Below the pieces are notes generated by a model. The model searched no databases. It was not told the DNA's origin and was given only the letters and a program-made list of their open reading frames with translations. This document shows positions 50,273-61,069 of a stretch of 64,000 nucleotides of DNA, piece by piece (the stretch's first letter is position 1; each line of letters starts with the position of its first letter). Source of the DNA: Calonectria ilicicola (taxonomy: Eukaryota; Ascomycota; Sordariomycetes; Hypocreales; Nectriaceae); NCBI GenBank assembly GCA_020809705.1, contig CP085825.1, forward strand, positions 3,596,001 to 3,660,000. Direction: 5' to 3'. A program made the translations under genes and the position numbers.

Positions 50273-50297
50273 AAAAAAAAAAAAAAAAAAAAAAAAA
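50273..50297. repeat. A25 homopolymer run
   Basis: Twenty-five consecutive A on the + strand, the longest homopolymer in the window. There is no adjacent coding sequence or target duplication that would make it a retroposed poly(A) tail. Confidence 0.9.
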
Positions 50298-52791
50298 CCC
50301 TGGCACAGACCTTCTAGTAATACTATCATTGTTAAAGGCATAGACATGTCAGTGTTATCATGTCGGTGCAACGACAGCCTCACTCGGGCAGGCTGGGCGC
50401 GTGCATGCGCGCTGGGCCCTCTTTTCCTGCTTCCCCGGTGGAATGGGAATGTGGCTTTCTTAGGCAAAGGATGGACGCTGGACAGCTAGACAGGGGAGGG
50501 GAAGGGAAGGAGGGAGCACAGGGAACCAAAAAAAACCTTCTGGTACCTGCAGTCCCGGTACGAAGTACCAGGATCCGCAGACCCCAAATTGCGGCAAGCG
50601 AGATGGCAGGCGAGATTGAGTGTGGTCGTTGCAAGCATGCCGCAACGTCCCAGACGTGCCATGCTGTAGCATTCTTTTCCGCCCGAAGGGCACCCCGGCC
50701 CAGACGATTGGAAACGTGAGATCTCTCATCGTGGCAAAGGAGGCTAGTGGAGAATTAAGGGCAGGTGTACACTTTCTTTTCTTTTTCAAACACGTATCAG
50801 GTTGACCACAGAATGATTATTATTACCATCATCGTTATTTCTATTTTGCCCGCTGCTTATTATTATTATTATTTTTTTTTAGTGGCGCGTGTGCGGCGTG
50901 TGCCGCATGTGGCTGACGACGGCCAGGCTGAGTTTTTTTGGTTTTGGTTTTTTGTTCACAGTGACAAACCATGATGCCAGCAAGCCAGAGCGTCAATGGA
51001 TCATGCCTGGTACGGTTTCTACTCTGGGCTACGGCATGATTGAGTCATCCAAATTCAGCTTGCAGTGCGGCTGTCTCGTCCCTTGTCCCTCGCTCCCTCA
51101 ACATCTCGTCACAGGGTCCTCCCGTGCTGTCTTGGAAAAAGCATCAACCCTCGGATCCCCTCCCCAGTCTCCGCATCTCGGTGGAGGGCCCCTCTTCTTG
51201 CATCGTCGTTGTCTACGACGGAACACTTGCCAGACTGATCGATTACCCGTAAAGATGGAGACGGTGGAACTGCCCTTTCGCTGGACCGCCGCTTCTCCAG
51301 TAGCCCAGCAACTCGGGTCAAATCTCATTGGCAGTCCTGGGCCTTGCACAGCGGGTAATCCAAGGATGCGATGCCGTCCCCTGCTCCTCCCAATGCCGCG
51401 GCCGCTAGCATGGAAAACGCCGTCAAGCTTCCATCCGCCCTGGCTGCCTCTGTTGGTACACGGTCGAGAGAGGCTGGAGTACCCAGCGGGTTCCTGCATG
51501 TACCAGATGCACACCCTAGGAGGCTAGTAATTGCCTGTAAGCCTCGCAACGCCAGGCCGGTAGTTATCACCAAGCCATAGTACGTACTGATCCCAGGGCC
51601 AATTTATTATTCCCTTTTCTTCTCTAGTGGAATTTTTTTTTTACGTTCGGTGGCGATCATCCGCCCTGAGACATGATCAGACGGCCGAACCAACGGCGTT
51701 GTTTTCCCCAGAAGGGCTTGGAGCCCTTGTTTGATTCTCTTCGGCCCTTTCTTTCTTTTTGTCGCGTCGCAGATGAGGCCATTCGCTCCCTTGCAACGAT
51801 CCGAGACCTACCTGTATCAGACGCGCCGAAAGGGTCATCGCTCACTCATATCATTATGATCCCCTGGAGCCATGTTTGAGAGAGGTGTAACACGCACAAA
51901 AAAAACAGTAGGGATGAAAAAGAAATACCGATGCCTGAATATAACGTGTCATAGCTCAACAATGACGGACCAAAAAGCAAAAACAGATACCGTGTCCATG
52001 GATCCTCTTTTTCTCCGTTGAAGCTTAACCGAGCTCACGATCACCGGGTGTTGGCTGGCTGTTCCGGAGACAAAGGGACCTCCTCTCGGCGCTCCCTTCA
52101 GCCCAACCAGATGGAGACGATACACGCAGGCCCTGCCTTGTACGACCCAGGGTCGTCTAATGGTACTGCTCTCCATTCGCCGCCGCCCGCGGCTAGCCAA
52201 GTTCGTCTCCGCGAAGGTCCCTGTATGCCGTCCCGAAAACCCGGAACTTTCGCCGTCCAACCAGGGACCGGATAGTAATGCGGCCCAGCAAACTCTCCAA
52301 CCTTCCCCGTCCGTACGTGGGACTGGAGCCATCCGGTCTGTGGTAACTGTTGAGTGGGCATTTGTCGGCGTATTTTGTTTGTTACCTACCCCCTGTCGCA
52401 ACCCGCTGTGGGAAGACGACGTCAAGACAGCGTAAGCAAGGGCAAAGTGACGCATCAGATGAGGAGAGAGATGATGGGTGGCGTTGCGGGTTGGCACTCT
52501 GGATCGGAAGCCAACACAAAGGGGCCTGGTATCCTGTTGGCTGACACTGACTTGAGAAGGTGGCAGCTCGTAATATTGGTCAACTTGACAAGTCACACGG
52601 CTCACTTGGATAGTGTTTGACGAGATGCCCTGCTTTGCATGTACTACTACCACTGTGGCTGAACAATGTGACCCTACAGTTGAAATAAATGCATGTCTTC
52701 GATTCATGCCAAAAAGGTGGTGTCCACTCCCCCATGTCTCTAGTTCCCAGCTATGCCATCTCTCAACGATGAGTGTGATGCTGTCTCAGGT

Positions 52792-54489
52792 TCACAGCTC
52801 CGGATAGACGTCACTGTGTCAGTTAGCAAGTCAGCCACCCCCAAAAGCACCAACCAAGTTCAAGAAGATGAGAGACATGGCGAAACATGACCAATGAGAC
52901 AACCAGATAATGACAACTCAACACCAATGAGTAAGGAGAGTGGCCCTCCCCGACAAAGGTCATCAAGCAAGCGATGCAAGCTATCGAACAAGAAAAAGAA
53001 ATGAAGAGAGTAAGGAGACACACTTACGTTCGGCGCTTCAGCGGCATCTCACTGCGGACCCGCTCCCACTGGTCCAGGTCAATATTCACAAATCCTAGCT
53101 CTTCCACTGCACCATCCTCAGCCGTGCCCTCCGGGATACCCTTGGCTTTGGCTTCGGCATCGGTGTCGGCGTTCCCGGTGTAGCCAACGGCGCCCCGGAG
53201 CCGGAGGACCACCCAGCCCCACGGATCCACCACCAAGCTCCGGCCGAAGCTCGCCCGCTTCTCGTTGTGCCAGCCGACTTGCGCCGCCGCGACGACCCAG
53301 CTCTCCGTCTCGATTGCCCGCGCCCGGAGCAGCGTCTCCCAGTGGGCGATTCCTGTCCTCAGCGTGAAGGCGCTCGGGTATGTGAGGATCTGCGCGGGCC
53401 GGTGTGCCCAGCTGCTGTTGGGGCCGGGCTGAGCCAGCGCCAGCGCCGCCTCTGGGAACCGCAGGTCAAAGCAGATGAGACTGCCGATGCGGCCAACAGG
53501 TGAGTCAAACGGCGCTGTCAGCGACGGGCCGGGTTGGACCGTTGCGCTTTCCTTGAGCGAACCATAGTCGAAACAGTGCAGTTTGTCATAGGTGGCGGCG
53601 TCATCAATGACTCCGTCGGCCGTGATGTAAAGGTTGCGGTTCAGCAGCTTTCCTTCTGCAGCGGGACGGTGATGGATGCCCACGTGGATGGCGATGTTGT
53701 GGGTGCGCGCAGCGTCCTGGAGTCCCGTGACGAAGGGAGAGCTGGACTGCGGCTCCGCAAGCTGGAGCGAGGCCTGGGCATTGAGGGCGATGTAGTCAGA
53801 AGCCTCTGGCAGGAAGAGAATCTAGACGTGGGTGAGTCAATGGGGCTGCAGCAAGTACACTGTGTGAACAAGGAAGGATGACTGGGGGAGAGAGGTATCG
53901 CCGTTCTGGACCGGCGAGACAGGCGATGCTGAGGGTGATAGGCTGGGAAGCGGGATCATGTGTGGGAGGGGGCGTGAAGTCTCATCAAGTCGGCCCTGCG
54001 CATGTCTCACGGGAGTATTCACTCTGGGTGCCGCTTGATCGATTGAACCCTTGCGTCCGATCAGTCAATCAATCAATCAACCTCCAAGACACACATGCGC
54101 AGGTGGCCCTCCTTGTGATTGCTCATTGCTGAGCTCCCCCTCTTGGCTGACGCTGCCCCCGCCGAACCATCCGTCCCTCCCGCGCAGGATAGGACTCTGG
54201 GCATGCAGGCTTGCATCACCAAAAGCCTCATCCCTTCTCCCCCGTATGATCAGTCACATATATAACGCACCTTGGCCCCTCCCGCTGCTGCCCTGCTTAC
54301 TAGTCTGACACATTGTTCCAGATTTCCCTTAATCGACGCCGTGGCACAGATCTGGCCGACTGCCTGCATAAAACCCCCCGCATACACGTCAGCTTATATT
54401 CAGAGACGTTTCTCAGGCCTCGATTGCCGAAAGACAAGAGGGGGGGGAGGGAAGAGGGAAGAGGGGATCTGATTTACCGCAATGGCCAT
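52792..54489 (-). CDS. nit2: Nit2-type nitrilase-fold amidase (deaminated glutathione amidase-like)
   Basis: Four exons on the - strand: 54489-54478 (12 nt, MAIA), 54363-54271, 53821-53028 and 52813-52792 (22 nt); 306 aa, matching the roughly 307 aa of yeast Nit2. Both tiny exons are needed: the first gives MAIA before AVGQICATAS, the last gives DVYPEL after MPLKRRT; without splicing the frame stops at a TAA that is part of a GTAAGT donor. Intron 2 is long (449 nt). The nitrilase triad is Glu41 (FLPEASDY), Lys115 (TYDKLHCFD) and Cys152 (GSLICFDLRFPE). The family member Nit2/Nit1 repairs deaminated glutathione, hydrolysing it to alpha-ketoglutarate and Cys-Gly; the exact substrate here is inferred. 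Confidence 0.92.
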
Positions 54490-55422
54490 GGTGAGAATGG
54501 TTAATTAGTGGAACTAGATGTCTTTGCCAAATATATATCTGCTAAAAAACAACAGGGATACAAAAGACAGATGACTCTGATTGTTTCCTCGATCTCCTCG
54601 ATCTCCTCGATCCCCTCCGATAAGACGATACCCACGGTTCTCAACGCTGCCGGCGGCGAATAATTGCGGGTGCCACTGGGCCGATGGGACCAACTCTGCC
54701 TGGCACGTTACCTCCAACTTAAGGGCGAGTTGCCGTACGCGTGCTAGAAGAGCGTTGAAGAATGTAGGGAGGGTATCTTTGGCGTTGAGTTCAGTTAGGA
54801 TCATCGGCGAGGGAGAGGGGGAAAAGCGTATGCCGCCATAGTCCCACTTTAAAACGCCAGAAATGTGAAGTCCTTAACTAATCCAACCATCATCACCATC
54901 ACGAACTTCTCCTCCCTAATTACACACCAAAACACGCTGTTAATTGCTCGCCAGTCTCGACGCGCTTGATTCCCGTGTTCCGCTCGTAAAGGAATGCAGT
55001 CAGTCACGGAGGGGAATGGAATGCATTGTATGTACTTCACAATCATCTTATCTTTTCTTCGCTTCCTATTTTGGTCTTCCTTTCCTATATGCTTATCGTC
55101 GGTGGCCGTGGCCATTCACCTTTGTCCTTTTCGACCTCAAGAAATACTACACAATCATTACGATGCTTGGGTATGGTATGGCATTGTCCACATCAGTCTC
55201 CCTTCCGCAGTGCATCCATCCCACCAGCCTTGCGTCTTGCAATGCCCAACCCAGCCATTCCCTATGCCTCAAGATAACGCCGGGCTAAGTCAAAAAAGAA
55301 AACAGAAGAAAAAAGAAAAAAAGGGAAAACTAAAAAGCGTACACGGCGCAGGGTATCTCCGCCCAGCCTCAGCCCCAATGCCTATTCCCCCATTACTCGC
55401 CAAAAGCCATGTTTTCTTTTTT
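54490..55422. other. Spacer between the nitrilase start and the taf4 3' end
   Basis: 933 bp containing the nitrilase promoter and taf4 3' region. A 9 bp tandem, TCCTCGATC x3, lies at 54586-54612. No gene is recognised. Confidence 0.6.
54586..54612. repeat. Tandem TCCTCGATC x3
   Basis: Three perfect 9 bp copies about 100 bp upstream of the nitrilase start codon, on the promoter side. Confidence 0.85.
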
Positions 55423-57385
55423 TTATTTGGGGTTTGATGCGTCCAGGTGAAGATATGCCTTTTGTAGCGCCCGGTGTTCCCGGCCGTCTCGTTCTAGCAC
55501 GGTGACCCAATCTCGTAATTGAATATTCTTACCCTTCTCCTTATCTTCCCTCCATGTGCCTAATCGGTTTCGACCCTCGGTTGTCATGGCGAGGTTCGCC
55601 GGTGCCGCTGGGGCTGGTGCTCCTGGAGCTCCCTTACCAGGGCCAGGAGTGTTCCTCGTAGGTGTACTTGCACCGCTTCCTCCGCGACCGACGTTCATCC
55701 AATCGTAAGTTTTGCCCGTCTTCTTCTTGCCAAAAAGACCGCCTTTGCCGCCCAGACCGGCAAACATGCTACTCGTCATGTTCTGGTTGGCATGACTATT
55801 GGCTTCAGCTGCCTTTAGTGCTTGATTCTTCTTCATCTCTTTCTTCGTCAATGCTTTCTCTGGCTCTGGAGCTACGGAACCGGGTGTGCCGGGTGCCACA
55901 CTTCCAGCACGCGAGGTCGTAGCTCCCGAGTCAGGAATCCCGTCTTTACGCCGCTGCCGCTTTCGTAACCGAGCCTCTTCCCACTCACGCTCCTGTCGGG
56001 CCAATTCACGCATGGTAGTTGTCATGTACGATGAAATCTTGGGTAGCTTTTTGGGTGCCGCACTGCTTTCTAAACCAGCCGCGTCACCAGAACCTATTTA
56101 ATGTTAGTGGGTGTATCAATACTCTGGAGGGGTAGCAACGCATACGCTTTAATGGACTCGTGCCGTCCCCATTTGCACTTTCAGGGTTTAGCTCGTCCTT
56201 TTCGCCTTCGTCTAGAGCCAGGGGTTCTGCATTCATTGGCGCCGCTGCTGGTGCCCAATCTTCTGGAACATCACCGTGTGACGTTTTCTGGCGATTAGCG
56301 GCAATTAAGTTGGCGTCGCCCACCAATTCACGAAGCCGCTGCTTCGTTGCAATTGACATCAGTGCTAGCTGATCAACCAGAAACGCATCGTGAGGAATGT
56401 AGGATCCTGTGGTATGAACTATGGTCGAATCAGGACCAGGCGTGACCTTGACCGTGACTTTGGGCTGAGCAAACTGCTCTGGAAGTCTCATCTTGCCCAT
56501 GGTTTGGGCATTGTTCTTCAGGTCAAGATTAAGATTAAGGTGATGCTCCCTGGCAATCCTTTCTGCACGACGATGCAGCATGGCAACGAGAAGAAATGGG
56601 TCACCAATCTCCTGAGTTCGTTGAACAGCTAGTCGCATCGACGATTCAGACCATGCCCTCTCAGCTTGCTGAGCAGTAAATTGATCTTGCGATTGATCTG
56701 GCGTGGATTGAGCGGGTTGATTTGCTGGGCCTGCACCATAAAACGTAGACTTGGGCCCAGGAGGGTGGTGGGCAAAACCTGTCCTGGCATCGCTAATATC
56801 AAAATTGTTCGAGTATAGATCGTTCATGTACTGTTCCTCGGCCCGCAAATCGATACCGGTACCGGCAAGGGAATCGGTAACGTCGTATTCGTAATCTTTA
56901 GTCGGTCGATCGGCCGGACGTTGCGGGGGACCCATGGCTCCAGGGCCTTGAGCTGGAGCAAGTGTTTGGTTCGGAGCAGGTGCCATCGTCGCCGCCGTGT
57001 ATTGAGGGATGGGAGTCGGCAGGTGATGCTGAGGCTGAGGCTGCACCGGGGGCGTCGAGCTCGGACGGCCATCTGGGAGGTTTAACCCAGGAGTGGTGTG
57101 TCCATTCGTATATGGGGTCGAATAGGCCGTTGGCAGAGCCGGGCTCTGCGTGTATGCAGGCGATCCTGCAGCCGCTGGCGGCGTCCCAGCAGCGCCGGGA
57201 CTGGCGGCGTAAGGGGAGCTGGCATAAGGCGACTCGGGTTGGGACGGGGGCCCATCGGTACGAACTCGTTTGTTCGGAGGAAGCGCAAAGCTCGACTGCG
57301 ATGCCGCCGGAGAGGGAGTTGGCTGGGGAGGCGAATACGCGCGGGGCGGAATTTGCGCCGGCACCTGTGGCTGAGGCTGGGCCAT
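55423..57385 (-). CDS. taf4: TFIID subunit TAF4
   Basis: Two exons on the - strand, 57385-56146 and 56093-55423, joined through a 52 nt intron as SPLKR/SGDAAG; 636 aa. The ATG at 57385 (MAQPQPQVPAQIPP) is taken because the upstream in-frame start is GTG. Residues 1-180 are Pro/Gln/Ala-rich. The conserved TAF4 region follows: a histone-fold-like segment (DPFLLVAMLHRRAERIAREH, FLVDQLALMSIATKQRLREL) continuing across the intron with MRELARQEREWEEARLRKRQ and closing on TYDWMN, NIQLRDWVTVLERDGREHRA. TAF4 pairs with TAF12 in TFIID to support RNA polymerase II initiation. It is divergent from ysh1. Confidence 0.93.
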
Positions 57386-57993
57386 GGCGGAGGCGTCGGG
57401 GTAGAATCCCACGGGAAGCTGACAGAAGAGGAGGAACCAAAAGCTGATATGGACGAGTTCAGCAGGCAGGAAAGCCTGTCACGTCAGTCCTGATAGCTCC
57501 CATCCGACGCGCCCAACCTCTACGGTTCGCTCGCGGGGGTCGTCTGTTGTATGTTCTGCACGAAATAGACTCGGCAGATAGCACCGGTGATGCAGCGTCG
57601 CAAGATGAAGGGGTTGAATCTCGTCGCGGAGTTGGGACGGTGTTTAGCGAGCAGGAGCATGAAGGAGAGAGCTTCAACTCCAGAATGAGCGTCGCGTAGT
57701 TTTAAAGTCACGTGAGAAGAAAAGAGCCGCGTTCTTGAATTTTTGGGGGAATTGCCGGCATTTACCCGCCCGCTCCTCTACGCGTGCCATCTACTGCACT
57801 CCCTTGGGGCAACTACCTACCATTAGATCAAAGTGTGAATCTTTGAACTGCTGTTCCCCACGCGTGCATTGGTGTGTATCGCGTCGCGCAAAGCCCTAGT
57901 CTTGCGCGCCGCCAGGGGATTGTCAAGCTGACTCAGTAGGGTTCTCTTACCGACAGATGTAAGTTGTAGCTCGATACTGGAGCCTGCGCGACG
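57386..57993. promoter_or_regulatory. Bidirectional promoter region, taf4 / ysh1
   Basis: 608 bp between the divergent start codons of two general mRNA-synthesis genes. Several ACGCGT/CACGTG-like cores are seen: TCACGTGA at 57709-57716 is a palindromic E-box, and ACGCGT lies near 57780 and 57859. No TATA box is evident. Confidence 0.45.
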
Positions 57994-60862
57994 ATGGCGT
58001 CCAAACGAAAGGCGGCGGCCATGAACACGGCTGCAGCAGATGAGTCTGTGGATCCTGCCGACGAGCTTATGTTTCTGTGCCTGGGAGGCGGAAACGAAGT
58101 AGGGCGATCATGCCACATCATTCAGTACAAGGGAAAGACGGTCATGGTAAGAACATATATAACCCAGCTCCTGCGAAGAGCTTGTCTAATTGCCATTGCC
58201 AGCTCGATGCCGGCCAACATCCTGCCTACGATGGCCTCGCGGCACTCCCTTTCTACGACGACTTCGATCTTAGCACTGTCGACGTGCTCCTTATCAGCCA
58301 GTAAGCGCTCCATCCCCTCCCCATCGGTGATTCAGGCTGGACAGGCGGTGGACAACTTGGTGATCTTGTAATGGGACGGACAATGCTACCCCTGTTCGGA
58401 GCTTTGTTCATATGATATCTCTCCATCCAATATGCCAAATCAATACAATTACAGTCTTTCCCATTCACTCACGTCCTTTGTTTGTTCCGTGATGCCTCCC
58501 GGTCCCTGAATCCCATTCTCCAACCGCCAGCCAACCACTCCCTTTGATATGCCTGGCTAACTGGCGATAGTTTCCACGTTGACCATGCGGCCTCGTTGCC
58601 TTATGTTCTCGCAAAAACCAACTTCCGAGGACGTGTCTTCATGACGCATCCTACAAAGGCCATTTACAAGTGGCTCATTCAAGACAGTGTTCGAGTGGGC
58701 AATACGTCTTCAAATCCAACATCCCAACCTGTTTACACAGAACAAGATCACCTGAACACTTTTCCTCAAATCGAGGCAATTGACTATCACACTACTCACA
58801 CAATATCCTCGATTCGAATTACGCCCTATCCCGCCGGCCATGTTCTCGGTGCTGCCATGTTCCTGATCGAGATTGCCGGCTTGAATATCTTCTTCACAGG
58901 CGATTACTCTCGAGAACAGGATCGACATCTTGTCTCTGCCGAAGTACCCAAGGGTGTCAAAATAGACGTCTTGATTACCGAATCCACGTACGGTATTGCC
59001 TCTCACGTCCCACGACTTGAACGAGAGCAAGCTCTTATGAAGTCCATTACCGGCATTCTCAACCGCGGTGGCCGTGTTCTGATGCCTGTGTTTGCGCTGG
59101 GCCGAGCCCAGGAATTACTGCTTATTCTTGACGAGTATTGGGGCAAGCACTCCGAGTTCCAAAAGTATCCCATCTACTACGCTAGTAATCTGGCTAGGAA
59201 ATGTATGCTTGTCTATCAAACATACGTTGGTGCCATGAATGACAACATCAAGCGGCTCTTTCGTGAACGAATGGCTGAGGCAGAGGCTTCTGGTGATGGA
59301 GCCGGAAAGGGCGGTCCTTGGGACTTCAAGTACATTCGTTCTCTCAAGAACCTCGATCGATTCGATGATATGGGAGGATGTGTCATGCTTGCCAGTCCCG
59401 GTATGCTTCAGAACGGTGTGAGCCGCGAATTATTGGAGCGCTGGGCTCCAAGTGAGAAGAATGGTGTCATTATCACCGGTTACAGTGTCGAGGGCACGAT
59501 GGCGAAGCAGATTATGCAGGAACCAGACCAGATTCAAGCTGTCATGTCACGCAGCATGGCTGGCGCCCGCCGAGTACCTGGGAGTGATGGTGAAAAAGTT
59601 CATATTCCACGAAGGTGTAGTGTTCAGGAGTACTCGTTCGCTGCTCACGTCGACGGTGTCGAGAACCGCGAGTTCATTGAAGAGGTTGCAGCACCTGTTG
59701 TCGTACGTTGCACAATTATTTCCCTCTTGATTGATGTTCCAAAAGCACAATGAGTGCTCACTGACTTTTCCTCCAGATTCTTGTTCACGGCGAGCAGCAC
59801 AATATGATGCGTCTCAAGTCCAAACTGCTATCTCTCAACGCAAGCAAGACTGCAAAGGTCAAGGTCTACTCCCCCCGTAACTGCGAGGAGCTTCGCATCC
59901 CCTTCAAGGCCGACAAGACAGCGAAGGTCGTCGGCAAGCTCGCCTCCATCCAACCACCCAAGGTGCTCAACCCAGATTCTGAGTCATCAGCCCCCCTCGT
60001 TACCGGTGTACTCGTCCAGAACGACTTCAAGCTGTCCCTTATGGCCCCTGAGGACCTGCGTGAGTATGCAGGACTCAACACTACAACAATCACATGCAAA
60101 CAACGCCTGACCCTCAGTGCTGCCGGCGTCGATCTCGTTCGCTGGGCTCTCGAGGGAACTTTTGGCACTATTGAGGAGCTTCCCGAGATGCGCCGCGGTA
60201 AGAATGGTCATACCAACGGGGATGAGATCATGGCCGATGGAGACGAGATGAACACCGAGGAAGCCGACGAAGAAGTAGCCAGCCTTGTAGCAGCATACCT
60301 CGTCATGGGCTGCGTCACGGTTCGATACCGCACCAACGGCGAAGTCGAGCTGGAGTGGGAAGGTAACATGCTAAACGACGGCATCGCTGATTCTGTCATG
60401 GCTGTGCTGTTCTCCGTTGAGAGCTCACCTGCCGCCGTGAAGCGCTCCTCAGCCAAGCACTCCCACACGCACGAGCTCCCCGAAAAGAACCCCCACCGCA
60501 CCCCAAGCCCCGAGGAGCGTCTCGAGCGCCTCTTGTGGTTCCTCGAAGCTCAATTCGGCCAGGACAATGTCGCACCCGTTGCCACCCCGAAATTACCCCC
60601 ATCGCCCAAGGAGGAAGAGAACGCTATGAAGGTGGAGGAGGATGAAGGAAGCGCTGAACTGGAGGAACGACAACGCAAGGAGATTGCACGACTACACAAG
60701 ATTGGCATTCCCGTGCCAGGTGTGTCGATCAAGGTGGACAGGATGTCGGCAACGGTCTGGTTGGAGGATCTCGATGTGGAATGCAGCAATAAGATTTTCG
60801 CAGATAGAGTAAGGGCAGTTGTCGAGCGAGCAGTGGAGGTTACGGCTCCTCTTTGGGGATAA
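57994..60862 (+). CDS. ysh1: Ysh1/CPSF73, endonuclease of mRNA 3'-end cleavage
   Basis: Four exons: 57994-58146, 58203-58300, 58571-59702, 59777-60862; 822 aa. Metallo-beta-lactamase motifs are intact: [11 protein letters not shown], the zinc-binding HFHVDH at residues 84-89, GHVLGAAMF and FTGDYS. Beta-CASP motifs follow ([29 protein letters not shown], then [12 protein letters not shown] and [15 protein letters not shown]). The C-terminal domain (after about residue 560) has a charged linker and ends with [16 protein letters not shown]. The protein cuts pre-mRNA after AAUAAA-type signals within CPF. Intron 2 (270 nt) splits the codon of the first zinc-binding His84. The stop lies 207 bp from that of the convergent vph1 gene. 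Confidence 0.97.
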
Positions 60863-61069
60863 AAACTTGAAAGCAATGGGAACAAAACGCTGCAGTATAA
60901 CTAGTCATTTTTTTTTTTATATCTTAGTTTCACGACTATCGAGGACTGCGAATTCACTACAAATGATTCTGAAGTTACGTGTTACTACCTATGATACAAC
61001 AAAGGGACTGCAAGTCTATCTATGGCAAACATGTGGATTATCCACCTGAACCAACCCAAACCCAACCTA
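60863..61069. other. Convergent 3' spacer between ysh1 and vph1
   Basis: 207 bp shared 3' region with a T11 run near 60909-60919; no gene. Confidence 0.6.

Larger units (their letters stand above)
45967..52791. other. Gene desert, right part
   Basis: 6.8 kb without a supportable gene. The first several hundred bases may be the 3' UTR of the micro-ORF transcript. It contains an 8 bp tandem (CAGATACG x3 at 47786-47809), the palindrome GGTACGTACC at 47535-47544, an A25 run at 50273-50297 and a (TTA)n patch near 50857-50875. Frames of 60-250 codons occur on both strands but none shows a domain, and many overlap antisense. Confidence 0.55.

Noticed and set aside
49772..50467. 231-codon frame on the - strand
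   Set aside because: Its composition is driven by poly-F (the A25 run read backwards) and Pro-rich stretches; a mirror frame on the + strand is equally open.
51949..52707. 252-codon frame on the - strand beside nit2
   Set aside because: Starts without a conserved motif, overlaps several + frames of similar size and has no recognised domain; composition is chance-like.
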